Shown here one piece after another: positions 1 to 8,442 of a DNA stretch of 64,000 bases. The DNA is from Devosia oryziradicis. Lineage in GTDB: Bacteria > Pseudomonadota > Alphaproteobacteria > Rhizobiales > Devosiaceae. Where the stretch lies: the NCBI RefSeq assembly GCF_016698645.1, contig NZ_CP068047.1, positions 3,431,421 to 3,495,420 of the forward strand, given 5' to 3'. Numbering within the stretch: position 1 is the stretch's first letter; every line of letters begins with the position of its first letter. A program made the position numbers and the translations under genes. The notes beneath the pieces are model-generated. The model saw nothing but the letters and a program-made list of their open reading frames with translations, did no database searches and had not been told where the DNA came from.

Positions 1-189
1 CGCCTCGCGCAGCACGGTGCGCGAGACGCCGTAGGTTTCCATCATCACCGCATCGCTCGCGAGAATGGAACCCACCGGATATTTGCCGGTGACGATGCCC
101 TGCCCGATCTCGTTGATGACGAATGTATGGAAGTTCCGCGCAGCGGGTCGGCCGGACAGCGAGCGGATAAGGCTGCCTGCTTCGATCAT
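1..189 (-). CDS. GntR-family (FadR-like) regulator, N-terminal part, cut by window edge
   Basis: The 63 codons visible on the minus strand run from an ATG at 189 off the left edge. They encode a winged-helix N-terminus in which a residue stretch reading GIVTGKYPVGS precedes a recognition helix with YGVSRTVLREA, the hallmark of FadR-subfamily GntR repressors. The ATG lies one base after the stop of the upstream permease gene, so it is the last visible cistron of the sugar ABC operon. That position suggests it senses the transported sugar or a breakdown product and controls the operon. The effector domain is outside the window, so the ligand cannot be inferred. Confidence 0.8.
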   Translation of the reverse strand, partial: MIEAGSLIRSLSGRPAARNFHTFVINEIGQGIVTGKYPVGSILASDAVMMETYGVSRTVLREA

Positions 190-190
190 G

Positions 191-1168
191 CTACGCTTTC
201 TCGGGCGCCTCTTCTCCGGGAGCGGAGGCGGCAAATATGATGCGCTGCAGCACAATGAACAAGAACAGCAACACACCAATCACGATCTTGGTCCACCAGC
301 TCGACAGCGTGCCGTCGAAGATGATGTAGGTCTGGACCAGGCCAAGCAGCATGACGCCGACGAACGAGCCCAGGATGAAGCCGTAACCGCCCGTCAGCAA
401 CGTGCCGCCGATGACCACCGCGCTGATCGCGTCGAGCTCCACGCCCACTGCCGCCAGCGGATAGCCGGCCGATGTGTAGAGTGAAAAGACGATTCCTGCC
501 AAGGCCGCCAGAACGCTCGACAGCATATAAATCTGCACGGTCGTGCGCGCCACTGGCACGCCCATGAGTGAGGCCGAGACGGGATTGCCGCCCAGCGCAT
601 AGACATAGGAGCCGAACCGGGTGCGGTGCGCCAGCAGCGCGCCGACCAGGAACACGGCGACCATCAGCAGGCCGATAAAGCTCAGCCGACCGCCACCGGG
701 TAGGCGGATGATGAGATCGGATATGGTGGTGTAGAACTCGTGGTTGATCGGCACCGAATCCTGGGTGATGACCGAAGCACCGCCGCGGGCCAGGAACATG
801 CCGGCCAGGGTCACGATGAAGCTGGGAACCTGCAGGTAGTGGATCGCGGCCCCCATGGCGCCACCAAACAGGGCCGCGATGGCCAGCGCTATGACGAAGG
901 CCACCAGGGGATGCAAACCCATCCACGAAATCAGCACCGCCACCAGCACGCCGGTGAAGCCGATGACGGCCCCCACCGAGAGGTCGATGCCACCCGAGAT
1001 GATGACGAAGGTCATGCCCACCGCTGCGATGCCCAGGAAGGCATTGTCGGTGAGGAAATTGCCGAGCACGCGGGTGGACAGCATGCCGGGAAACTGCACC
1101 ACGCTCAGGGCGTAGCAGATCAGAAAGATGACGGCGGTAGCGGCCAGGGGCCGAAGACTGCGTTTCAT
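191..1168 (-). CDS. yjfF: Sugar ABC transporter permease, YjfF type
   Basis: A 325-residue very hydrophobic protein with about eight to ten membrane segments and the CUT2 permease pattern GGIDLSVGAVIG near residue 60 and AVVIGGTLLTGGYG near residue 245. CUT2 systems import monosaccharides such as ribose, galactose and galactofuranose across the inner membrane. It overlaps the preceding permease by 4 bp (ATGA), which indicates translational coupling, and two different permeases in tandem match the ytfT-yjfF arrangement of the Escherichia coli galactofuranose importer. The substrate is inferred from gene order and binding-protein type. Confidence 0.85.
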   Translation of the reverse strand: MKRSLRPLAATAVIFLICYALSVVQFPGMLSTRVLGNFLTDNAFLGIAAVGMTFVIISGGIDLSVGAVIGFTGVLVAVLISWMGLHPLVAFVIALAIAALFGGAMGAAIHYLQVPSFIVTLAGMFLARGGASVITQDSVPINHEFYTTISDLIIRLPGGGRLSFIGLLMVAVFLVGALLAHRTRFGSYVYALGGNPVSASLMGVPVARTTVQIYMLSSVLAALAGIVFSLYTSAGYPLAAVGVELDAISAVVIGGTLLTGGYGFILGSFVGVMLLGLVQTYIIFDGTLSSWWTKIVIGVLLFLFIVLQRIIFAASAPGEEAPEKA

Positions 1169-2169
1169 TTCGGGCCCGCCTGCCTGACGTCGCGTTTGAA
1201 GAAGCCGGCTGCGTTGGTCACCAGGGGCGACTGCAGCATAAGGATGAGGATGATCATCCCGGCCTTGACGATGAGGTTGAATTCTGGCCGGAAACCGGAG
1301 ACCAGGATACCGGTATTCATGGCCTGGATAATAAGGGCGCCGACCACCGCCAGCGGGATCGAGAACTTGCCGCCCAAAAGCGACGTGCCGCCGATGACCA
1401 CGGCCAGGATGGCATCGAGTTCGAGCCAGAGGCCGGAATTGTTGGCATCGGCGCCGCGGATATCGGCGGCCACGATGATGCCGGCGACGGCGGCGCAGAA
1501 GCCGCTCAGCGCATAGACCAGCATCAGCAGCATGCGGCTATGGATGCCGGCCAGCGAAGCGGCCGCGCGGTTGACGCCGATGGCCTGGACGAAAAGGCCG
1601 ATCGCGGTGCGCCGCACCAGCAGCGTCACCAGGATCATCAGCACCAGCGCAATGACCGCGGCCATGGGGAAACCGAGGAATGATCCCGTGCCGATGAAGA
1701 TCAGCGAGGGTTCGTTGAAGGTGACGATATAGCCTTCGGTAATGAGCTGGGCGATGCCGCGCCCGGCCACCATCAGCACGAGCGTCGCAATGATGGGCTG
1801 GATATCGAGCACGGCGACGAGGAACCCGTTCCACAGGCCGCAGACCAGGCCGACCGCGAGCGCAGCTACGACCGCGATGGGCGTCGGATAACCGGCAACC
1901 ACCATGGTGGCGGCGACGGCGCCGCAGACGGCCATGATGGCGCCCACCGACAAGTCCACGCCCTTGGTGGCGATGACGCCGGTCATGCCGATGGCAAGGA
2001 TCGCTACCGGCGCACCGCGATTGAGCACGTCGATCAGGCTGCCGAACAGGCGCCCATCCTGCCAGGAGATGCGGAAGAAGCTGGGGAACAGCATCCAGTT
2101 GATCAGCAGGACGGCAATCAGGGCCAGGAGTTGCGGATTGGCAAGGCGTTCGAGATGGAGCCGTTTCAT
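1165..2169 (-). CDS. ytfT: Sugar ABC transporter permease, YtfT type
   Basis: A 334-residue multi-pass membrane protein with the CUT2 motif TKGVDLSVGAIMAVCGA at about residue 70 and VVIGGTSLLGGKFS near residue 260. It forms the transmembrane channel with the partner permease encoded immediately downstream. The ATG overlaps the stop of the ATPase gene by 4 bp and its own stop overlaps the next permease by 4 bp, so three cistrons are tightly coupled. A heterodimeric permease pair is typical of YtfQRT-YjfF and distinguishes it from ribose systems, which use one permease. Confidence 0.85.
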   Translation of the reverse strand: MKRLHLERLANPQLLALIAVLLINWMLFPSFFRISWQDGRLFGSLIDVLNRGAPVAILAIGMTGVIATKGVDLSVGAIMAVCGAVAATMVVAGYPTPIAVVAALAVGLVCGLWNGFLVAVLDIQPIIATLVLMVAGRGIAQLITEGYIVTFNEPSLIFIGTGSFLGFPMAAVIALVLMILVTLLVRRTAIGLFVQAIGVNRAAASLAGIHSRMLLMLVYALSGFCAAVAGIIVAADIRGADANNSGLWLELDAILAVVIGGTSLLGGKFSIPLAVVGALIIQAMNTGILVSGFRPEFNLIVKAGMIILILMLQSPLVTNAAGFFKRDVRQAGPK

Positions 2170-3683
2170 GCCACGGCCTCATCATTGTAGTTGGCGATGG
2201 CCTGCACGATCACTCCGGGGTTGATGTTCTTGCCGCGCAGCTCGGCGACCATTTCGCGATCGCGCATCACCACGATGCGCGAGCTGTAGGCGACGACCTC
2301 GTCCAGTTCGGACGAAATGACCAGCATGGCCATGCCGTCTTCGCGCAGGCGGTTGATGGTGCGGACGATTTCGGCATGGGCGCCGACGTCGATGCCGCGG
2401 GTGGGTTCGTCCAGAATAAGGAAAGCCGGATCGGTGGCCAGCCAGCGCGACAGGATCACCTTCTGCTGGTTGCCGCCCGAAAGGAGCTTGACCGCCATGT
2501 CGAGCGACGCCGCGCGGATGTCCATGGCCTCGCCGAAGCGGCCGGCGATTTCGAGCTGCTCGTCGCGATTGAGCGCCTTGAACCAGCCCAGCTTGCCCTG
2601 GAGCGCGATGACGATGTTCTCGCGCACGCTGAGGTCGCCGAGAATACCTTCGGCCTTGCGATCCTCGGGGCAGAAGCCGAAGCCCAGCTTGATGGCGTCG
2701 GTGGTCTTGCGAATGGCGGTAGCTATGCCGTTGACGGCCACCGTCCCCTGGTCGGCCGGGTCGCGCCCAAACATGATGCGCGCCATTTCCGTGCGGCCGG
2801 AGCCGAGCAGTCCGGCGACGCCGACCACCTCACCCTTGTGGATGGTGAGATCGAAGGGCTGCACGCTGCGCTTCTTGCCATAGGATTTGAACTCGACCAG
2901 CACCTCGTCCGGATTTTCGCTCGGCTCCACATCGGTGGCGCCGGAAAAGGCGATGTCCTTGCCCAGCATGAGGCGCACGACATCGGTACGGCTGAGGGTG
3001 GTGAGGTCGCGCGTTTCGATCAGCCTGCCGTTGCGCAGCACGGTGACGCGGTCGGAAATGGCGAAGACCTGGTCGAGGAAATGGGTGATGAAGATGATGG
3101 CGAGGCCCCTGGCCTTGAGGCCGCGTACCACTTCGAACAGGCGCTCGACCTCGTTGCGGTCGAGGCTGGCCGTGGGTTCGTCCAGGATCAGCACCTTGCC
3201 CGACAGCTGGACGGCGCGGGCGATGGCGACGATCTGCTGCACGGCGACCGAATGGGTGCCCAACTCGCTCGATGGGTCGATATGGAGGTCGTAGTTTGCC
3301 AGCAGCGCGCGGGCATCGGCTTCCATCTTGCGGAAATCGACAAAACCGAAGCGGCGCGGCTGGTGACCCAGGAACAGGTTCTCGGCCACCGAGCGGTTGG
3401 GCAGGAGGTTGACCTCCTGGTACACCGTGCCGATGCCGAAGGTCTGGGCGTGGAGGGGATTGTCGAGCGACACCTTGGTGCCATCGACATATACGCCGCC
3501 GCCATCGGGCTGGTAGGCGCCGGTCAGGATCTTGATGAGGGTGGATTTGCCCGCGCCGTTCTCGCCCAGAAGGGCGTGGACTTCGCCAGCGCGCAACCCG
3601 AAGTCGACGCCATCGAGGGCGACGTGGTTGCCGAAAATCTTGAGGACGCCGCGTGCTTCCAGCACGTATTCGCCGTCTGCCAT
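2166..3683 (-). CDS. ytfR: Sugar ABC transporter ATP-binding protein, two NBDs, YtfR type
   Basis: A 505-residue cytoplasmic ATPase with two fused nucleotide-binding domains. Domain 1 has Walker A GENGAGKST at residues 40-48 and Walker B ILDEPTASLD. Domain 2 has the degenerate P-loop GLLGSGRTEM, a signature LSGGNQQK and LDEPTRGID, the usual asymmetry of CUT2 ATPases. I placed the start at the ATG beginning MADGEYVLEARGV. The frame stays open a further 120 nt upstream, but that part runs through a palindromic intergenic repeat and encodes nothing family-like. It energises import through the two permeases that follow. Confidence 0.87.
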   Translation of the reverse strand: MADGEYVLEARGVLKIFGNHVALDGVDFGLRAGEVHALLGENGAGKSTLIKILTGAYQPDGGGVYVDGTKVSLDNPLHAQTFGIGTVYQEVNLLPNRSVAENLFLGHQPRRFGFVDFRKMEADARALLANYDLHIDPSSELGTHSVAVQQIVAIARAVQLSGKVLILDEPTASLDRNEVERLFEVVRGLKARGLAIIFITHFLDQVFAISDRVTVLRNGRLIETRDLTTLSRTDVVRLMLGKDIAFSGATDVEPSENPDEVLVEFKSYGKKRSVQPFDLTIHKGEVVGVAGLLGSGRTEMARIMFGRDPADQGTVAVNGIATAIRKTTDAIKLGFGFCPEDRKAEGILGDLSVRENIVIALQGKLGWFKALNRDEQLEIAGRFGEAMDIRAASLDMAVKLLSGGNQQKVILSRWLATDPAFLILDEPTRGIDVGAHAEIVRTINRLREDGMAMLVISSELDEVVAYSSRIVVMRDREMVAELRGKNINPGVIVQAIANYNDEAVA

Positions 3684-3724
3684 GTTGCCGCTCCCCCTTG
3701 GTGACCACCGAGCGATCAGTCGAC

Positions 3725-3826
3725 ACCCCTCCCCCTTGTGGGGAGGGATCAAGGGAGGGGGTGCGAGAGCCCCGATATCGTGGCTATCAACACCCCCTCC
3801 CAACCTCCCCCATCAAGGGGGAGGTG
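3725..3826. repeat. Intergenic palindromic repeat, C/G-rich CTCCCC type
   Basis: Between the binding-protein gene and the ATPase gene lies an inverted arrangement of CCCTCCCCCTTGTGGGGAGGG and CCTCCCCCATCAAGGGGGAGG halves separated by about 45 bp. It would fold into two GC-rich hairpins in the leftward transcript. Such interspersed elements are common between genes in Hyphomicrobiales. Placed directly after ytfQ, it may keep the binding-protein message more abundant than the downstream membrane genes, as intercistronic hairpins do in many ABC operons. A related element sits at 52410-52566. Confidence 0.6.
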
Positions 3827-3854
3827 CCGTCCGGTGGCAAGTCTTAATCCGAGC

Positions 3855-4829
3855 TCAGTAGCCCAGGCCCTTGCGGCGATCATATTCGCCCTGCGGATCG
3901 TCGGCAGGGGTGTAGAGCTTGGACTCGGTGATGATGAACTTTTCCGGCTCGGTGCCGTCAGCCAGGTAGGCCGACAGAGCCGCGAAGGCCGGGCCGGCCA
4001 TGTCGGGGGTCAGTTCAACGGTCGCGTTGGCTTCGCCGGCAGCCATGGCGGCGAAGATATCGGGCACTGCGTCGATCGAAACGACCTTGATGTCGGTGCC
4101 GGGCTTGAGGCCGGCATCTTTGATCGCCTGGATGGCGCCAACGGCCATGTCGTCATTGTGGGCGTAGACAGCGCAGATGTCGGCGCCGTTGTTGGACGAC
4201 TTGATGAAGGCTTCCATGACTTCCTTGCCCTTGGCGCGGGTGAAGTCACCGGTCTGGCTCTGCGCGATCACGATATTGGCGTGGCCGGCAATGGCTTCTT
4301 CAAAGCCCTTCTTGCGGTTGATCGCCGGGGTCGAGCCGACGGTGCCCTGCAGTTCGACGACATTGCAGTCAGCGTCGCCGACTTCCTTGACCAGCCATTC
4401 GCCGGCCACGCGACCTTCCAGAACCTGGTCGGACGCGACGGAGGTCAGGTAGAGGTCTTCGGGGGCATCGACGCCGCGGTCGAGCAGCATGACAGGGATT
4501 TCGGCTTCCTTGGCTTCGGTCAGCACGTCTTCCCAGCCGGTGGCGACAACGGGGGCGACCAGGATGGCGTCAACGCCCTGAGCGATGAAGCCGCGGATGG
4601 CCTTGATCTGGTTTTCCTGCTTCTGCTGCGCGTCGGCAAACTTGAGGTCGATGCCGAGGGCTTCGGCCTGCTGCTTGGTGACCGACGTTTCGGCAGCGCG
4701 CCAGCCCGATTCCGAACCGATCTGGCTGAAGCCGATGGTCAGGCCCTTGAGGTTTTCCTGGGCGATGCTGACAGAAGTCAAAGCGGTAGCGAGGCTCGCC
4801 GCGATGGCGAGCTTGGAGATAAGGGTCAC
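3855..4829 (-). CDS. ytfQ: Periplasmic sugar-binding protein, YtfQ (galactofuranose) type
   Basis: A 324-residue Peripla_BP_4 protein. The GTG at 4829 is preferred because GGGAGGAC lies a few bases upstream and translation begins with a signal peptide (ISKLAIAASLATALTSVSIA, cleavage before QENLKG). The mature part has the pattern GFSQIGSESGWRAAE, AILVAPVVATGWEDVL and VMLLDRGVD, which closely resembles the galactofuranose-binding YtfQ group and differs from ribose or xylose binders. It is the first gene of the leftward operon and delivers the sugar to the YtfT/YjfF permeases. The exact ligand is inferred. Confidence 0.87.
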   Translation of the reverse strand: MTLISKLAIAASLATALTSVSIAQENLKGLTIGFSQIGSESGWRAAETSVTKQQAEALGIDLKFADAQQKQENQIKAIRGFIAQGVDAILVAPVVATGWEDVLTEAKEAEIPVMLLDRGVDAPEDLYLTSVASDQVLEGRVAGEWLVKEVGDADCNVVELQGTVGSTPAINRKKGFEEAIAGHANIVIAQSQTGDFTRAKGKEVMEAFIKSSNNGADICAVYAHNDDMAVGAIQAIKDAGLKPGTDIKVVSIDAVPDIFAAMAAGEANATVELTPDMAGPAFAALSAYLADGTEPEKFIITESKLYTPADDPQGEYDRRKGLGY

Positions 4830-4879
4830 GATGTCCTCCCAATGTGGACGCCGCGGCGTATTCACCTGCGACGATGGGC

Positions 4880-4912
4880 AGACGCTATATAAAGTACTAT
4901 TATATGTAAATA
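4880..4912 (-). promoter_or_regulatory. AT-rich promoter/operator candidate of the ytf operon
   Basis: An island of about 30 bp that is far more AT-rich than its surroundings lies 50-80 nt upstream of the ytfQ start. On the minus strand it reads TTTACATATAATAGTACTTTATATAG, shown here as TTTACA, TATAAT and AGTACT words in that order. It offers several -10-like hexamers and imperfect dyads with TATAA/TTATA arms. It is a reasonable place for the promoter and for binding by the GntR protein encoded at the operon end. No exact consensus match supports one model over another. Confidence 0.35.
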
Positions 4913-4973
4913 GGGAAAGCGCGGCGGTGGAACTTGTGGTCCCGACCGCACTAATCAACTGATTTTTCTTATG

Positions 4974-5645
4974 TCAGCGCTGAACGATAGCTCGATCAGT
5001 TTTGGCCTCCTCTGTGCTGTTCGAGGGAGAATGGGCGCGTGCGATGATGAAGACGGCCTTTCCCTTGCCGGGCTGCCACTGCTCCTCGACGATGAATCCG
5101 GCCCCTCGAATGCTGGCCACGAGGTCGCTGGTCGTCATGACGTCAAGTTGCGGGAGGAGGCCCAGTGACTTGCCCAGAGGGGCGATGAACTTGAATGCGG
5201 CCGCCGTATCGCCAAGACAGGTCGTGCTGCTGATGAACAGCCCGCCAGGCTTGAGCAAGCGGAACACCTTGGCGATGACGGCATCCTTGTCGGCCAGCAA
5301 GTGCAGGATGCTGAGGCCGAGGATCACGTCGAAGCTGTTGTCCTGGGCTGTGAAGCCGGTGATGTCGGCCTGCGCGAAGCTGACATTAGACACCCCTGCC
5401 CTTGCAGCCTTGTCGCGGGCAATGGCCAGCATGGCGGCCGAGAAGTCGATGGCCGTAACGTGCCGGACGTATGGCGCGTGATGAATGGCGGTCCCACCAG
5501 TGCCGCAGCCGAATTCCATCACTTCCATGTCGGGCTGCAGATAGCCGCGCGTGATCTGCAGCTTGCGCTGATACGCCGCCTCGTCGGCGATCGGCTGGCG
5601 CGCATAGCGGTCGGCCAACCTGTCCCAGAACCTGTCTTCGCCCAT
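4974..5645 (-). CDS. Class I SAM-dependent methyltransferase
   Basis: A 223-residue protein with the SAM-binding motif VMEFGCGTGG at about residue 45, motif II AIDFSAAMLAIARDKA, and post-motif LGLSILHLLADKDAVIAKVFRLLKPGG, the Methyltransf_11/25 fold. The ATG at 5645 has GAGGAG eight bases upstream; the frame continues further but without a better signal. Its substrate cannot be read from the sequence. It is transcribed away from a LysR regulator across an 88-bp gap, the usual geometry of a LysR protein and its target gene. Confidence 0.8.
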   Translation of the reverse strand: MGEDRFWDRLADRYARQPIADEAAYQRKLQITRGYLQPDMEVMEFGCGTGGTAIHHAPYVRHVTAIDFSAAMLAIARDKAARAGVSNVSFAQADITGFTAQDNSFDVILGLSILHLLADKDAVIAKVFRLLKPGGLFISSTTCLGDTAAAFKFIAPLGKSLGLLPQLDVMTTSDLVASIRGAGFIVEEQWQPGKGKAVFIIARAHSPSNSTEEAKTDRAIVQR

Positions 5646-5733
5646 GTCCCACTCCTCAAATCTAAAAGCAGGATAGGGAGCAATGCCGTGAAACAAAATT
5701 GCAGAAATTCGTACGAGGAATATACGTGGGTGC

Positions 5734-6612
5734 ATGAATTCGCACTATCCCGACTGGAACCAGCTGCACGCCTTTCTCGCCACCGTCGAGACCGGCTCGC
5801 TGTCGGCCGCCGCACGGGAGCTTGGCCTCACTCAACCTACGGTGGGCCGCCAGGTAGCCGCGCTGGAACAGGACCTGGGCGTGATGCTGTTCGAGCGGGT
5901 CGGGCGTTCGCTGAGCCTGACCGCGGCGGGCCGCGAGCTGTTCGAGTCGGCGCGCTCAATGAGCGAGGCCGCCAGCCGGCTCACGCTCATCGCCTCCGGC
6001 CAGTCGCAATCGATCGAGGGCCTGGTGCGCATCACCGCCAGCGACATCGTCGCCGCCTATACGCTGCCGCCTATCCTCAAGAGCCTGCATGAGGCGGCGC
6101 CCGGGATCGAGATCGAAATCATCGCCGCCAACGACGTCCGCGACCTGATGCGCCGCGAAGCCGACATCGCCATCCGCCACGTCCCGCCCGAACAACCGGA
6201 CCTCATCGCCCGGCGCTGTCGCGGCACCACCGCGCGCCTCTACGCTGCCACGGACTACCTCGATGCCCAAGGCCGACCTAACACCGGCGCCGCGCTCGCC
6301 GAGGCCGACTTCATTGGCTATTCGGCAACCGATGGCCTGGTGGGCGAGCTCAATGCCCGCGGCGTGCCGGTGACGCGGCGCAACTTCCGCTGGACCACCG
6401 GCAGCGTGGTGACTGCCTGGGAAATGATCCGGCAAGGCCTGGGGATTGGCGTGATGTTCCGCGACGCCGCCGAAGGCGTCGAGGGCATCGAGCCGGTCTT
6501 GCCGGAGCTGCCGCCCTTCGAGGTGCCGATCTGGCTGGCGGTGCATCGCGAGCTCCATACCAGCCGCCGCATCCGGCTGGTCTTCGATCACCTGGCTGCG
6601 GCGCTGGGCTGA
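5734..6612 (+). CDS. LysR-family transcriptional regulator
   Basis: A 292-residue regulator. Residues 6-65 form the LysR winged helix-turn-helix (WNQLHAFLATVETGSLSAAARELGLTQPTVGRQVAALE shown in parts: FLATVETGSLSAAAREL then TQPTVGRQVAALEQDLG). The remainder is the periplasmic-binding-like effector domain, with IRHVPPEQPDLIARR in the middle. It diverges from the methyltransferase gene, which it may control together with itself. The 88-bp shared region holds the small dyad TCGTACGA, but I could not identify a convincing T-N11-A box. The inducer is unknown. Confidence 0.85.
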   Translation: MNSHYPDWNQLHAFLATVETGSLSAAARELGLTQPTVGRQVAALEQDLGVMLFERVGRSLSLTAAGRELFESARSMSEAASRLTLIASGQSQSIEGLVRITASDIVAAYTLPPILKSLHEAAPGIEIEIIAANDVRDLMRREADIAIRHVPPEQPDLIARRCRGTTARLYAATDYLDAQGRPNTGAALAEADFIGYSATDGLVGELNARGVPVTRRNFRWTTGSVVTAWEMIRQGLGIGVMFRDAAEGVEGIEPVLPELPPFEVPIWLAVHRELHTSRRIRLVFDHLAAALG

Positions 6613-6702
6613 TCGCATGCCTCCTGTGACACCGGCAGCCTTGCGCCCCGGGGCCAGCAATGCTTTACGGGCGCACTCCCGCGTACAGGAACGTCCCCCG
6701 GC

Positions 6703-8325
6703 ATGATCCGTCTTGAATCCATCGGCAAGCAGAACGGCAAGCAGATTGTCTTCATCGACGCATCGGCGACCCTGCTCAAGGGCGAGAAGGTGGGCCTGGT
6801 CGGCCCCAATGGCGCCGGCAAGACCACTTTGTTCCGCATGATTACCGGCGAGGAACAGCCCGACGAGGGCCAGGTGTCGGTCGATCGCGGCACGAGCATC
6901 GGCTATTTCAGCCAGGATGTCGGCGAGATGAGCGGCCGTCCTGTCGTTGCCGAGGTGATGGACGGCGCCGGCCCGGTCAGCGCGCTCATCGCGGAGATGC
7001 GGGCGCTCGAAGCCGATATGGGCGACCCCGACAAGGCCGGCCAGATGGACGCCATCATCGAGCGCTACGGCGAAGTGCAGCACCAGTTCGAAGAACTCGA
7101 CGGTTATTCGCTCGATGGTCGCGCCCGCGAAGTGCTCGATGGCCTGGGCTTCTCGCAGGCCATGATGGATGGCGATGTCGGCGCGCTCTCGGGCGGCTGG
7201 AAGATGCGCGTGGCGCTGGCCCGCATCCTGCTCATGCGCCCCGATGCCCTGCTGCTCGACGAACCGAGCAACCACCTCGACCTCGAGTCGCTGATCTGGC
7301 TGGAAGATTTCCTGCAGAACTATTCGGGCGCCCTGTTCATGACCTCGCATGACCGCGAATTCATGAACCGCATCTGCACAAAGATCATCGAGATCGATGC
7401 GGGGTCGCTGACCACCTATTCGGGCAACTATGAATTCTACCAGGCCCAGCGCGCCATTGCCGAGAAGAACCAGCAGGCGCAATTCGAGCGCCAGCAGGCC
7501 ATGCTGGCCAAGGAGCTCGACTTCATCGCCCGCTTCAAGGCGCGCGCGAGCCATGCCGCGCAGGTGCAGAGCCGGGTCAAGAAGCTTGACAAGATCGACC
7601 GGGTCGAGCCGCCCAAGCGGCGCCAGACGGTCGAGTTCGAATTCCGCCCTGCCCCGCGCTCGGGCGAAGACGTGGCCCTGCTCAAGGGTGTTTCCAAGAG
7701 CTATGGCGACCGCACCATCTATGACGGGCTCGATTTCCATGTGCGCCGTCGCGAGCGCTGGTGCATCATGGGCGTGAACGGCGCCGGCAAGTCGACCTTG
7801 CTCAAGCTGGTCACCGGCACGGCCGACCCCGATACCGGCACGGTAACGCGTGGCCCCTCGGTCAAGATGGCCTATTTCGCCCAGCATGCCATGGATGTGC
7901 TCGACGGTGAGCTGACCGTGTTCCAGCAGCTCGAGAGCAGTTTCCCCCAGGCTGGCCAGGCGCCGCTGCGGGCACTGGCAGGGTGCTTCGGTTTTTCGGG
8001 CGACGAGATCGACAAGAAGTGCCGCGTGCTGTCGGGTGGCGAAAAAGCCCGGCTGGTGATGGCGATGATGCTGTTCGATCCGCCGAATTTCCTGGTGCTG
8101 GACGAACCGACCAACCACCTCGACATCGCCACTAAGGAAATGCTGATCAGCGCGCTCAGCCAGTATGAAGGCACCATGCTGTTCGTCAGCCACGACCGCC
8201 ATTTCCTGGCGGCGCTCAGCAACCGCGTGCTGGAGCTGACGCCAGAGGGCGTGCATGTCTATGGCGGCGGCTACACCGAATATGTGCAATCGACCGGCCA
8301 CGAGGCGCCTGGCCTGCGCAGCTAA
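6703..8325 (+). CDS. ABC-F family ATPase (ribosome-associated type)
   Basis: A 540-residue cytoplasmic protein with two ABC domains and no membrane segments. Domain 1 has Walker A GPNGAGKT (34-41), signature LSGGWKMR near 163 and Walker B LLLDEPSNHLD near 184. Domain 2 has GVNGAGKST near 357, LSGGEKAR and VLDEPTNHLD near 465. Between them is a charged helical linker (about 245-300) of the PtIM type that reaches the tRNA/peptidyl-transferase site in ABC-F proteins. This points to a translation factor and not a transporter. The subgroup (Uup, YbiT or YheS-like) is uncertain. It appears monocistronic. Confidence 0.85.
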   Translation: MIRLESIGKQNGKQIVFIDASATLLKGEKVGLVGPNGAGKTTLFRMITGEEQPDEGQVSVDRGTSIGYFSQDVGEMSGRPVVAEVMDGAGPVSALIAEMRALEADMGDPDKAGQMDAIIERYGEVQHQFEELDGYSLDGRAREVLDGLGFSQAMMDGDVGALSGGWKMRVALARILLMRPDALLLDEPSNHLDLESLIWLEDFLQNYSGALFMTSHDREFMNRICTKIIEIDAGSLTTYSGNYEFYQAQRAIAEKNQQAQFERQQAMLAKELDFIARFKARASHAAQVQSRVKKLDKIDRVEPPKRRQTVEFEFRPAPRSGEDVALLKGVSKSYGDRTIYDGLDFHVRRRERWCIMGVNGAGKSTLLKLVTGTADPDTGTVTRGPSVKMAYFAQHAMDVLDGELTVFQQLESSFPQAGQAPLRALAGCFGFSGDEIDKKCRVLSGGEKARLVMAMMLFDPPNFLVLDEPTNHLDIATKEMLISALSQYEGTMLFVSHDRHFLAALSNRVLELTPEGVHVYGGGYTEYVQSTGHEAPGLRS

Positions 8326-8442
8326 CGAGGTGCTGACGGCAAGCGGATGAATGTCGCTTTCCGATTCAGGATTGGACAACGCTTCGCTGATACTTCTGGG
8401 AGGTCCATGGGGCAGACGGCCCCGGCCTGACAGGAGGCCTGA

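Noticed and set aside
3725..3826. Insertion sequence remnant at the palindromic repeats (also 22872, 24418, 25920, 27617 and 52410)
   Set aside because: No transposase fragment, terminal repeats with target duplications or coding content; they behave as small interspersed palindromes.
5646..5733. LysR T-N11-A operator between the methyltransferase and LysR genes
   Set aside because: Several weak matches occur by chance and none has dyad symmetry beyond TCGTACGA, so no site is claimed.
5956..8379. An 807-codon open frame on the minus strand
   Set aside because: It is antisense to the LysR and ABC-F genes, is rich in His, Ala and Gly without any domain, and arises from GC-rich codon bias. The same applies to the long antisense frames at 21069-22910, 22751-24388 and 33114-35015.
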